Origin: Betaproteobacteria bacterium
GTDB taxonomy: Bacteria > Pseudomonadota > Gammaproteobacteria > Burkholderiales > Burkholderiaceae_C
NCBI GenBank assembly: GCA_013289985.1
Contig: JABCYW010000001.1
Span: forward strand, 143,772 to 207,771
DNA length: 64,000 nucleotides
Direction: 5' to 3'
The notes under the pieces were generated by a model. That model was not told where the DNA came from. It saw only the letters and a list, made by a program, of their open reading frames with translations, and did not search any database. This document shows positions 55,835 through 64,000 of the stretch, piece by piece. Positions within the stretch are counted from its first letter, which is position 1. Each line of letters starts with the position of its first letter. The position numbers were made by a program, and so were the translations under genes.

Positions 55835-56350
55835 ATGCCCAAGAAGACCACCGGCGCCAGGATCGCCGCAGCCACCAGCGCCATCGACATCGGCATCAGC
55901 ACCAAGGATCGCGCCGCGATCGCCGACGGCCTTGCCCACCTGCTGGCCGATACCTACACCCTGTACCTGACGACGCACAACTTCCACTGGAACGTCACGG
56001 GTCCGATGTTCAACACGCTGCACGTGATGTTCATGGGCCAGTACACCGAGCTGTGGAACGCCGTCGACCCGGTCGCCGAGCGCATCCGCTCGCTGGGCCA
56101 TCCCGCGCCCGGCTCCTATGCGCAGTTCGGCAAGCTCAGCTCGCTGCCCGACGCGCCCGAGACGCCGCCCAAGGCGCTCGAGATGGTGCGCGTGCTGGTG
56201 GCCGGCCACGAGGCCGTCGCCCGCACCGCCCGCAAGCTGTTCCCGCTGGCCGACAAGGCCGGCGACGAACCCACCGCCGACCTGCTCACGCAGCGCCTGA
56301 CCGTGCACGAACAGACGGCCTGGATGCTGCGTTCGCTGCTCGAGGAATAG
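55835..56350 (+). CDS. dps: DNA-protection ferritin, Dps family
   Basis: 171 residues, with the ribosome site GAGGGAA five bases before the ATG. The four-helix ferritin fold holds the inter-subunit ferroxidase residues at the usual spacing: H51 in HNFHWNV, H63 in TLHVMF, D78 and E82 in AVDPVAERI. Dps assembles as a dodecamer that oxidises iron with hydrogen peroxide and stores it, protecting DNA. A short basic N-terminus (MPKKTTGAR) could bind DNA. It is followed after six bases by a DJ-1/PfpI gene, a plausible stress pair. Confidence 0.94.
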   Translation: MPKKTTGARIAAATSAIDIGISTKDRAAIADGLAHLLADTYTLYLTTHNFHWNVTGPMFNTLHVMFMGQYTELWNAVDPVAERIRSLGHPAPGSYAQFGKLSSLPDAPETPPKALEMVRVLVAGHEAVARTARKLFPLADKAGDEPTADLLTQRLTVHEQTAWMLRSLLEE

Positions 56351-56356
56351 GCGGCA

Positions 56357-56977
56357 ATGGCCATGCGCGTCGCGATCGTCACGTTCGACGGCTTCAACGA
56401 GCTCGACTCCTTCATCGCGCTGGGCCTGATCAACCGGCTGCGCGCGTCCGGCGTGCACGCCGAGATCACCTGCCCGTCCGCGCAGGTCACGTCGATGAAC
56501 GGCGTCACCATCACCGCGCAGCAGCCGCTGGAGTTCGTGCTGGACGCCGACGCCGTGCTGTTCGGCAGCGGCATCTACACGCGCGCAATCGCCGAGAACG
56601 CGGCGTTGATGGATCGCATCGTGCTCGACCCCACGCGCCAGCTGATCGGCGCGCAGTGCTCGGGCACGCTGCTGCTCGCGCGGCTGGGCATGCTGGGCGA
56701 CGCGCCGGCCTGCACCGACCTCACCACCAAGCCGTGGGTGGTCGAGGCCGGCGTGCGCGTGGCCGACGAGCCCTTCATCGCGCGCGGCCCCATCGCCACC
56801 GCCGGCGGCTGCATGGCCTCGGCCTACCTGGCCACCTGGGTGATGTGGCGCGCCGCGGGCCGCGAGGCCGCGCGCCAGGCGCTGCACTACGTGGCGCCGG
56901 TGGGCGAGAAGGAGGCCTGGGTGGGCCACGCGCTGAAGGTCGTCGGCGAACAGCTGGGCGACGCTGCCGCGCCCTGA
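56357..56977 (+). CDS. DJ-1/PfpI family protein, isonitrile-hydratase/GlxA-like
   Basis: 206 residues. The fold begins MAMRVAIVTFDGFNELDSFIALGLINRL, the form seen in isonitrile hydratase (InhA) and the GlxA N-domain. The elbow cysteine is C101 in LIGAQCSGTLLLARLG. GGCMASAYLATW near the C-terminus matches the family. No AraC domain follows, so it is not a GlxA regulator. It starts six bases after dps and is probably co-transcribed with it. It is not a close paralogue of the DJ-1 protein at 1253, whose elbow is AICHGAQ. Confidence 0.88.
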   Translation: MAMRVAIVTFDGFNELDSFIALGLINRLRASGVHAEITCPSAQVTSMNGVTITAQQPLEFVLDADAVLFGSGIYTRAIAENAALMDRIVLDPTRQLIGAQCSGTLLLARLGMLGDAPACTDLTTKPWVVEAGVRVADEPFIARGPIATAGGCMASAYLATWVMWRAAGREAARQALHYVAPVGEKEAWVGHALKVVGEQLGDAAAP

Positions 56978-57097
56978 ATTCTCGGGCGGCGGCCGCGCGG
57001 CGGAGCGATCCCGGCGCGACCGCGGGCGAAACGCGATAATCCCGGGTTACCCCGCATCCCCAGCGCTTGCCCGACCTCCGGGCTGGCGCACGCCACC

Positions 57098-58726
57098 ATG
57101 TCCGCCGATCTCGCCACCCAGGTGCGCCGCCGCCGCACCTTCGCCATCATCTCCCACCCCGACGCGGGCAAGACGACGCTCACGGAAAAGCTGCTGCTGT
57201 TCTCGGGCGCGATCCAGATCGCCGGTTCGGTGAAGGCACGCAAGGCGGCGCGGCACGCCACGTCCGACTGGATGGAGATCGAGAAGCAGCGCGGCATCTC
57301 GGTGGCCTCGTCGGTGATGCAGATGGAATACCGCGACTGCGTCATCAACCTGCTCGACACCCCGGGCCACCAGGACTTCTCCGAAGACACCTACCGCGTG
57401 CTCACGGCCGTCGACGCCGCGCTGATGGTGATCGACGCGGCCAACGGCGTCGAGCCGCAGACGCGCCGCCTGCTGCAGGTCTGCCGCGCGCGCAACACGC
57501 CCATCCTCACGTTCGTCAACAAGATGGACCGCGAAGTGCAGGAGCCGCTCGCGCTGATGGACGAGATCGAGCGCGAGCTGGGCATGAGCGTGGTGCCGTT
57601 CACCTGGCCGGTGGGCATGGGCAAGGCGTTCGGCGGGGTCGTCGACCTGCGCAAGAACCAGATGCGCGTGTTCTCGCCCGGCGAGGCGCGCGTGGGCGGC
57701 GACGAGGAGGTGTTGACCGACCTCGACAACCCGGACTACGCCGAGCGCTTCGGGATGGGCTGGGATCAATCGCGCAACGAGATCGAGCTGCTGGGCGCCG
57801 CGGCGCCCGAGTTCGACGAGGAGGCCTTTCTCGAGGGCCACCAGACGCCGATGTTCTTCGGCTCGGCCATCAACAACTTCGGCGTGCAGGAGATCCTCGA
57901 CGCGCTCGTCAACCTGGCGCCGTCCCCGGGCCCGCGCCCGGCGATGCAGCGCGAGGTCAAGCCCGAGGAGTCGAAGTTCACCGGCGTGGTGTTCAAGATC
58001 CAGGCCAACATGGATCCGTCGCACCGCGACCGCATCGCGTTCCTGCGCGTGGCCTCGGGCCACTTCGAGCGCGGCATGCGCCTGAAGGTGGTGCGCTCGG
58101 GCAAGGAGCTGCGGCCCAACACCGTCGTGTCGTTCCTGTCGCAGCGCCGCGAGCTGCTCGACGAGGCCTTCGCCGGCGACATCATCGGCATCCCCAACCA
58201 TGGCGTGCTGCAGCTGGGCGACACGCTCACGGAGGGCGAGTCGCTGCAGTTCACCGGCCTGCCCTTCTTCGCGCCGGAACTGTTCCGCACGGTGGAAGTG
58301 GCCGACCCGCTCAAGACCAAGCAGCTGCGCGCCGGCCTCACCCAGCTGGGCGAGGAGGGCGCGATCCAGGTCTTCCGCCCGGTGCTTGGCACGGTGCTGC
58401 TGCTGGGCGCGGTCGGCCAGCTGCAGTTCGAGGTGGTGGCGCACCGCCTCGAGCACGAATACGGCGTCCGCGCGCGCATCCAGCCCGCGCGCTACGCGCT
58501 CGCGCGCTGGATCACCTGCGACCCGGACGACGGCGGCGACAAGGAGCTGCAGCGCTTCATCGACAACAACGCCCACCGCATCGCCTACGACGCGGTCAAT
58601 GCGCCGGCCATCCTGGTGGAGTACGCGCCCGAGCTGCGCGCGGTCGAGGCCAACTGGCCCAAGATCAAGTTCCACGCGCTGCGCGAGCACGCCGGCCTGA
58701 TCTTCCAGAAGCGACTCGACGATTGA
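57098..58726 (+). CDS. prfC: peptide chain release factor 3
   Basis: 542 residues (E. coli RF3 has 529). GTPase motifs are G1 [10 protein letters not shown] (residues 18-27), switch region [15 protein letters not shown]3 DTPGHQDF and G4 NKMDRE. The elongation-factor-like domains II and III follow, with [23 protein letters not shown] typical of RF3. The protein recycles RF1 and RF2 from the ribosome after termination. It is a single gene with a 120-base upstream gap. Confidence 0.97.
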   Translation: MSADLATQVRRRRTFAIISHPDAGKTTLTEKLLLFSGAIQIAGSVKARKAARHATSDWMEIEKQRGISVASSVMQMEYRDCVINLLDTPGHQDFSEDTYRVLTAVDAALMVIDAANGVEPQTRRLLQVCRARNTPILTFVNKMDREVQEPLALMDEIERELGMSVVPFTWPVGMGKAFGGVVDLRKNQMRVFSPGEARVGGDEEVLTDLDNPDYAERFGMGWDQSRNEIELLGAAAPEFDEEAFLEGHQTPMFFGSAINNFGVQEILDALVNLAPSPGPRPAMQREVKPEESKFTGVVFKIQANMDPSHRDRIAFLRVASGHFERGMRLKVVRSGKELRPNTVVSFLSQRRELLDEAFAGDIIGIPNHGVLQLGDTLTEGESLQFTGLPFFAPELFRTVEVADPLKTKQLRAGLTQLGEEGAIQVFRPVLGTVLLLGAVGQLQFEVVAHRLEHEYGVRARIQPARYALARWITCDPDDGGDKELQRFIDNNAHRIAYDAVNAPAILVEYAPELRAVEANWPKIKFHALREHAGLIFQKRLDD

Positions 58727-58776
58727 ACTTTGCGGCGGGGGCCGCGTCTATCGAGGCCCGCCACGCTCGCTGAACC

Positions 58777-59400
58777 ATGAAGCCGCTCCCGTTGATCTGC
58801 CTCGCCGCGGCCGCCGCGCTCGCGTTCGCCTCTCCGCGCGTACCCGCCGCCGATCAATGGACGGGCGCCGGCCAGCGCCAGGCCGGCGCGGCCGTGAGCT
58901 GGGACGACCTCTCGCACACGAAGTGGATCGCCGACGGCCGCGACGACGCGCCGCGCAAGGTCTACGTGTTCATGGACGCGAACTGCAAGTACTGCACGAA
59001 GTTCTGGTCCGATGCCCGGCCCTGGGTCAACAGCGGCAAGGTGCAGCTGCGCCACATCATGGTGGCGGTGATCGCGCCCACCAGCGCCGGCAAGGCCGCG
59101 GCCCTGATGGTCGATCCCGATCCGGCCAGGCGCCTGTACTCGTACGAGCAGGCGCACGCGTTCGGCGTCGTGCGCATGATGGCCGGCGGCCCGCGCCACT
59201 CGTGGGAGGATCCGAACCTGCAGCCGATGCAGGCGATTCCCGCGGCTGTGGGGCGCACGCTGCAGGATCACGAGCAGCTGATGACCGCGCTGGGCCTGAG
59301 CGGCACGCCCGGCATCGTGTTCCGCGGACTGGACGGCCGCATCATGGCGCGGGGCGGGCTGGCGCCGCAAGAGATGACCATGGTGCTGGGCGCGCTGTAG
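58777..59400 (+). CDS. dsbG: DsbG/DsbC-like thiol:disulfide protein
   Basis: 207 residues. A signal peptide ([18 protein letters not shown]) is followed by a thioredoxin fold with the redox motif CKYC (C70, C73) in [16 protein letters not shown] and the cis-Pro loop SGTPGIVF. The helical insert [14 protein letters not shown] and the strand QLRHIMVA are those of DsbC/DsbG. It is shorter than E. coli DsbG because the N-terminal dimerisation domain is mostly missing, so it may act as a monomer. It should isomerise or protect periplasmic thiols. The ubiA gene follows after 38 bases. Confidence 0.88.
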   Translation: MKPLPLICLAAAAALAFASPRVPAADQWTGAGQRQAGAAVSWDDLSHTKWIADGRDDAPRKVYVFMDANCKYCTKFWSDARPWVNSGKVQLRHIMVAVIAPTSAGKAAALMVDPDPARRLYSYEQAHAFGVVRMMAGGPRHSWEDPNLQPMQAIPAAVGRTLQDHEQLMTALGLSGTPGIVFRGLDGRIMARGGLAPQEMTMVLGAL

Positions 59401-59438
59401 CCGAGCCCGTTGGCGCGCGAAGCGGCGAGAATCGCCGG

Positions 59439-60344
59439 ATGTCGAACCCCCGCGTCTCCCTCTACCTCGACCTGATCCGCTGGAACCGCCCCGCCGGCTG
59501 GCTGCTGCTGCTGTGGCCCACGCTGTCGGCGCTGTGGATCGCCTGCGACGGCTTCCCCGGCTGGCACCTGCTGGCGGTGTTCACGCTCGGCACGATCCTG
59601 ATGCGCAGCGCCGGCTGCTGCGTCAACGACGTGGCCGACCGCGAGTTCGACAAGCACGTCAAGCGCACCGCCCAGCGCCCGGTCACCAGCGGCGCGCTGT
59701 CGGTGCGGGCCGCGCTCACCTTCGGCGCGGTGCTGGCGCTGCTGGCGTTCGGCCTGGTGCTCACCACCAACCCGCCCACCATCCTGCTGTCGTTCGTGGC
59801 GCTGGTGGTCACGCTGATCTATCCGTACGCCAAGCGCTACGTCTCGATGCCGCAGGCCGTGCTGGGCGTGGCGTTCTCGTTCGGCATCCCGATGGCGTTC
59901 GCCGCCGCCACCGGCGGCCACGACTGGTCGCCGGCGGCCATTCCCGCGGCGGTGCCCATGCTGGCCTGGCTGCTGCTGGTGGGCAACCTGTTCTGGGTGC
60001 TGGCCTACGACACCGAGTACGCGATGGTCGACCGCGACGACGACCTGAAGATCGGCATGCGCACTTCGGCCATCACGCTGGGCCGCTTCGACGTGGCCGG
60101 GGTGATGGCGTTCTACGCGGTCTACCTGCTGTCGTGGCTGTACCTGGGCCTGAAGCTGGGCCTGGGGCCGGTCTATGCGGTGGGCATCGTGGCGGCCGCG
60201 TTGCAGGCCGCGTGGCATTTCACGCTCATCTACGCACGCACCCGCGACGGCTGCTTCCGCGCCTTCCGGGCCAACCACTGGGTCGGCGCGGCGGTGTTCC
60301 TCGGCGTCGTGCTGTCGTACCAGAAGGTCTGGTCGCTGCAGTGA
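59439..60344 (+). CDS. ubiA: 4-hydroxybenzoate polyprenyltransferase
   Basis: 301 residues with eight or nine membrane helices. The two Asp-rich, Mg-diphosphate-binding motifs are visible: [12 protein letters not shown] (NDxxDxxxD) and [39 protein letters not shown] at the start is diagnostic of UbiA. It attaches the polyprenyl chain to 4-hydroxybenzoate in ubiquinone synthesis at the inner membrane. It converges with proC, with only nine bases between the two stop codons and no terminator. Confidence 0.97.
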   Translation: MSNPRVSLYLDLIRWNRPAGWLLLLWPTLSALWIACDGFPGWHLLAVFTLGTILMRSAGCCVNDVADREFDKHVKRTAQRPVTSGALSVRAALTFGAVLALLAFGLVLTTNPPTILLSFVALVVTLIYPYAKRYVSMPQAVLGVAFSFGIPMAFAAATGGHDWSPAAIPAAVPMLAWLLLVGNLFWVLAYDTEYAMVDRDDDLKIGMRTSAITLGRFDVAGVMAFYAVYLLSWLYLGLKLGLGPVYAVGIVAAALQAAWHFTLIYARTRDGCFRAFRANHWVGAAVFLGVVLSYQKVWSLQ

Positions 60345-60353
60345 GCCGCGGCG

Positions 60354-61208
60354 TCAGGCGCCGAATTCGTCCCCGAGTTCCCTTGCCCGCGCCTGCGCTG
60401 CGCGCAAGGCCGCGACGATCGCCCGCTTCACGCCCGCGGCCTCCATCGCCGTGATCGCGGCGTAGGTGGTGCCGCCCTTGGACGTCACGCGCGAGCGCAG
60501 CGTCTCGGGCGATTCGTCGGAGGCGCGCGCCAGCGAGGTCGCGCCCTTGAAGGTGGCCTGCGCCAGCCGTCGGCCCTGTTCGGGCGACAGGCCCATGTCG
60601 GCCGCGGCCTGCATCATGGCCTCGAGGAAGAAGAACACGTAGGCCGGGCCGGAACCCGACAGCGCCGTCACGGCATCGAGATCGCCCTCCTGCGCCACCC
60701 ACAGCGTCTCGCCGGTAGGCGCCAGCACGCGCTCGATCGCGGCGCGATCGTCGGCCGTCACCGCGGCGCGCGCGTACAGGCCGGCGATGCCCTCGCCGAT
60801 CAACGCGGGCGTGTTGGGCATGGCGCGCACCACGCGCTCGCTGCCGGTGGCGCGCGCGATCGTGTCGCTGCGGATGCCGGCCATCACCGACAGGTGCAGC
60901 GCGCCGCCCACGTGGGGCGCGCACGGCGCGGCGGCCTCGCGAAAGACCTGCGGCTTGACGGCCCACACGACGATGTCGGTGCCGGCCAGCGCGGCGTCGC
61001 CGGCGGCTTCCACGCGAACGCCGAACCTGGCGCGAACGATGTCGGCCTGGGGCGCGTAGGGCTCCACCACCACCACGCGGTCCGCCGGATGGCCGGCGGC
61101 GACCAGCCCGCCCAGGATGGCGCAGGCCATGTTGCCGCCGCCCACGAAACCCAGCAGCGGCGCGCGAGCCCCCGGGGGGTCCGCGGCGGGGATGTTCGAG
61201 TTCGTCAT
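60354..61208 (-). CDS. proC: pyrroline-5-carboxylate reductase
   Basis: 284 residues from the ATG at 61208. The Rossmann loop is LLGFVGGGNMACAILGG, followed by VVWAVKPQVFREA. The catalytic C-terminal motif reads ALSGSGPAYVFFFLEAM and ESPETLRSRVTSKGGTTYAAI, both diagnostic of ProC. It reduces pyrroline-5-carboxylate to proline with NAD(P)H, the last step of proline synthesis. It is divergent from glutamate dehydrogenase, whose substrate lies at the head of the same glutamate-proline route. The shared intergenic region contains a palindrome. Confidence 0.96.
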   Translation of the reverse strand: MTNSNIPAADPPGARAPLLGFVGGGNMACAILGGLVAAGHPADRVVVVEPYAPQADIVRARFGVRVEAAGDAALAGTDIVVWAVKPQVFREAAAPCAPHVGGALHLSVMAGIRSDTIARATGSERVVRAMPNTPALIGEGIAGLYARAAVTADDRAAIERVLAPTGETLWVAQEGDLDAVTALSGSGPAYVFFFLEAMMQAAADMGLSPEQGRRLAQATFKGATSLARASDESPETLRSRVTSKGGTTYAAITAMEAAGVKRAIVAALRAAQARARELGDEFGA

Positions 61209-61266
61209 GCGTCCAGTGTAGGCGGGCACCCCGCCGTAACCGGCATGAAACCGAGGCACAGGGGTC

Positions 61267-61281
61267 ATGCAAATCTTGCAT
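61267..61281. promoter_or_regulatory. palindrome between proC and glutamate dehydrogenase
   Basis: ATGCAAATCTTGCAT is a perfect inverted repeat ATGCAA-N3-TTGCAT in the 235-base divergent region, 59 bases from proC. Its size and form suit a dimeric regulator such as an Lrp/AsnC-type protein. The regulator is not identified. Confidence 0.45.
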
Positions 61282-61443
61282 ATCGCTCCGTGACTAATTC
61301 GGCGCGGTCCGGCCTACAGTCCGCTCCACTCCCGGCGTGGGCTCGTTTCCGATCGAGGCCGCCCGTGCCCAAGGATCTTGCAGGTCGCCGCTCACGAGGC
61401 GCCAGCGACCGCGAACCTCAATTCAGACACAAGGAAATCCGTC

Positions 61444-62715
<1,272 letters not shown>

Positions 62716-62737
62716 GGCCTGGTCGCCCGGCTCCACG

Positions 62738-62762
62738 AAGGCCCCGCTCGCGGGGCCTTTTC
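62738..62762 (+). terminator. intrinsic terminator after glutamate dehydrogenase
   Basis: AAGGCCCCG, CTCG and CGGGGCCTT form a strong stem followed by a short T-run. It lies between gdhA and the convergent tetR gene and can work on both strands. Confidence 0.88.
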
Positions 62763-62772
62763 CATTGGTGCG

Positions 62773-63333
62773 CTACTTCGCCAACGTGCGCGCCTGCTCG
62801 ACGAGCTGCCGCGCCACCGTCTCGAACGGCTCCATGTCCTGTTCCGCGCGGCTCAGGACCACGGCGCCTTCGGCCGACGCGACCAGCACGGTCGCGAAAC
62901 GGCGCGCCTCCTTGCGCGCCAGGCCGCCCTGCTCCAGCAGTTCGGCGAGCCGTTGCCGCCAGAGCCGGAACACCTCGGCCGCGCGGTTCAGGAGCGCGGG
63001 CGAGTCCGTGGCCACCGCCACGGCCAGCACGGCGCAACCCGACTCGCATCTCGATTGCGCGAGCACGCCGCGCCAGATCGCGAGGAAGTGCTCGGCGACC
63101 TGCACCGCGGACGCGCCGGCCCGCTTGTCGAGCGCGCTCACCAGGAACGCGCCGGCCAGGTCGACGGCCTCGCCCACCATCTGGTCCTTGCCCTCGGGAA
63201 AGTGGTGGTAGACCGAGCCGCGCGGCGCGCCCGTGTGCTCCAGCACCTCCGCGAACGACGTGGCCTGCAGCCCGCGGCGCGCCAGCAACTGCGTCGCTCC
63301 CGCGATCATCTTCTTGCGCACCTCGCCGGCCAC
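62773..63333 (-). CDS. TetR-family repressor, LmrA/YxaF-like
   Basis: 186 residues. The helix-turn-helix is MIAGATQLLARRGLQATSFAEVLEHTGAPRGSVYHHFPEGKDQMV (about residues 9-53), the usual TetR N-terminus. The C-terminal part (HFLAIWRGVLAQSRCESGCAVLAVAVA) matches the LmrA/YxaF-like branch, which senses drugs or flavonoids in Bacillus. It is divergent from a tautomerase gene, and two tandem inverted repeats lie in the 78-base gap, so it should repress both genes. It converges with glutamate dehydrogenase. Confidence 0.92.
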   Translation of the reverse strand: MAGEVRKKMIAGATQLLARRGLQATSFAEVLEHTGAPRGSVYHHFPEGKDQMVGEAVDLAGAFLVSALDKRAGASAVQVAEHFLAIWRGVLAQSRCESGCAVLAVAVATDSPALLNRAAEVFRLWRQRLAELLEQGGLARKEARRFATVLVASAEGAVVLSRAEQDMEPFETVARQLVEQARTLAK

Positions 63334-63349
63334 TGGCGCTCCCTGGCTT

Positions 63350-63371
63350 GACTATGTTGGTTGTCATAGTC
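63350..63371. promoter_or_regulatory. TetR operator 1
   Basis: GACTATG-N8-CATAGTC is a perfect 22-base inverted repeat starting 17 bases upstream of the tetR ATG (63333). Confidence 0.8.
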
Positions 63372-63377
63372 TAAGCT

Positions 63378-63395
63378 CTATGCAACCCATCATAG
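63378..63395. promoter_or_regulatory. TetR operator 2
   Basis: CTATG-N8-CATAG repeats the core and spacing of operator 1, with its centre 26 bases further towards the tautomerase gene. It ends 16 bases before the tautomerase ATG. Confidence 0.75.
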
Positions 63396-63411
63396 TTTCC
63401 AGGAGCCCGCC

Positions 63412-63846
63412 ATGCCGATGATCGATGTCTATGCCCCCGCCGACCTGTTTCCCGTCGACGCGGATCGCGCGCTCGGCGAGCAGCTGACGCTGGCCGTGCT
63501 GCGCGCCGAGGGCGTGCCCACCCCCGGCCCGTTCCACGCGGACAACACGGCGGCCTACATCCACCGGCTGCCCGCGTCGGCGGTGCAGACCCACGCCACC
63601 GCGCAGGCGCGCACGGTGCGCGTGCAGGTGATCACGCCGCCGGGGGCGCTGAGCCGCGACGGCCAGCGGCAACTGGTCAAGGAGGCCACGGGAATCGTCG
63701 CGACGCTGTCCGGCGACCCGTCCCAGGCCGCGCGCACCTGGGTGATCCTCACCGAGGCAGCCGAGGGCGGCTGGGGCCTGCTGGGCACCGCGTTCGGCAA
63801 GGAGGAATTCGCCGCGCTCGCCGCGAAGGCCCGCGCCGCGCAATGA
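63412..63846 (+). CDS. tautomerase-superfamily protein
   Basis: 144 residues beginning MPMIDVYAPADLFP. Starting at this ATG leaves Pro2 as the N-terminal residue after Met removal, the catalytic base of 4-oxalocrotonate-tautomerase-like enzymes; AGGAG upstream supports it. The length is about twice that of 4-OT, as in two-domain CaaD- or MSAD-like tautomerases. The second half contains SRDGQRQLVKEATGIVATLSGD, the helix that follows strand 1 in these repeats, and TWVILTEAAEGGWGLLG. The substrate is unknown; an enol or keto acid is expected. It is controlled by the divergent TetR protein. Confidence 0.85.
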   Translation: MPMIDVYAPADLFPVDADRALGEQLTLAVLRAEGVPTPGPFHADNTAAYIHRLPASAVQTHATAQARTVRVQVITPPGALSRDGQRQLVKEATGIVATLSGDPSQAARTWVILTEAAEGGWGLLGTAFGKEEFAALAAKARAAQ

Positions 63847-63872
63847 CTGCGGGAGTGCGGCAAGATGGCGCG

Positions 63873-64000
63873 ATGCACGCCGTCACGCTCGCCGCACTCG
63901 CCGCCTTTCCCGACCAGCTCGAAGCCCACTTCGCCGCCTTTGCGCCGGAGTTCACGCGCTGGGCGCCGGCCTCGTGGGACGGCGTGCCCAGCGAGCCGCT
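63873..64000 (+). CDS. DinB-like protein, N-terminal fragment cut by window edge
   Basis: The reading frame runs from an ATG at 63873 (or an upstream ATG at 63843 overlapping the tautomerase stop) to the window end without a stop. About 42 residues are visible: helix-forming MHAVTLAALAAFPDQLEAHF, then FTRWAPASWDGVPSEP. The last segment resembles the first loop of small DinB/DUF1572-like four-helix proteins, but too little is present for certainty. Confidence 0.45.
   Translation, partial: MHAVTLAALAAFPDQLEAHFAAFAPEFTRWAPASWDGVPSEP

Overview
The window is about 70% G+C, with dense, mostly intact genes and very short intergenic gaps. The housekeeping set (prfC, ubiA, proC, a glutamate dehydrogenase, azoR, dps, potF-like) and the TonB-receptor style fit a betaproteobacterium of the order Burkholderiales, probably a chitin- or chitosan-degrading Roseateles/Mitsuaria-like member. 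That placement is inferred from gene families; no rRNA lies in the window. I saw no tRNA, rRNA, insertion sequence, phage gene or CRISPR array.

1-10352 is a mixed region: a thioredoxin-like fragment, a winged-helix/nuclease-like protein, a DJ-1/PfpI protein, a ribbon-helix-helix protein, a LysR regulator divergent from azoR and a pirin, a DUF4397 lipoprotein, a FadH-type 2,4-dienoyl-CoA reductase, a PAP2-like membrane protein and a MaoC hydratase.

10353-18575 is a seven-gene amino-sugar operon: BadF-type GlcNAc kinase, nagA, nagB-II, GH3 beta-N-acetylhexosaminidase, AmpG-like importer, GH16-like lipoprotein and a MsiK/UgpC-type ABC ATPase. A strong sigma70 promoter overlaps a TGGT-type operator. 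A HutC-type GntR regulator (20156-20896) is the likely repressor; a DasR-like box also lies before the first TonB receptor.

21290-32626 is a gene block of mirror order: TonB receptor, JmjC-like cupin, flavin halogenase, flavin halogenase, JmjC-like cupin, TonB receptor. This is the most unusual part of the window. The second receptor has an AT-rich palindrome that recurs before the NagC-like ROK regulator (33075-34295) and before the ABC operon behind it.

34620-44534 is a second sugar branch: ABC binding protein and two permeases, a ROK sugar kinase, a GH9 enzyme (probable exo-glucosaminidase), a third TonB receptor and a NagX-like membrane acyltransferase. The ABC genes lack their own ATPase, which the ATPase at 17469 could supply. 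In combination, TonB receptors would import (GlcNAc)n/(GlcN)n, periplasmic or cytoplasmic glycosidases would trim them, and MFS and ABC importers plus NagK/NagA/NagB-II would deliver fructose-6-phosphate.

44654-54043 holds a soluble chemoreceptor and a translationally coupled RND efflux operon (OprM-type channel, adaptor, pump) with its own two-component system. 54224-64000 holds a putrescine-type binding protein, dps, a second DJ-1 protein, prfC, a DsbG-like protein, ubiA, proC, glutamate dehydrogenase, a TetR regulator with two tandem operators in front of a tautomerase, and a truncated DinB-like gene at the edge.
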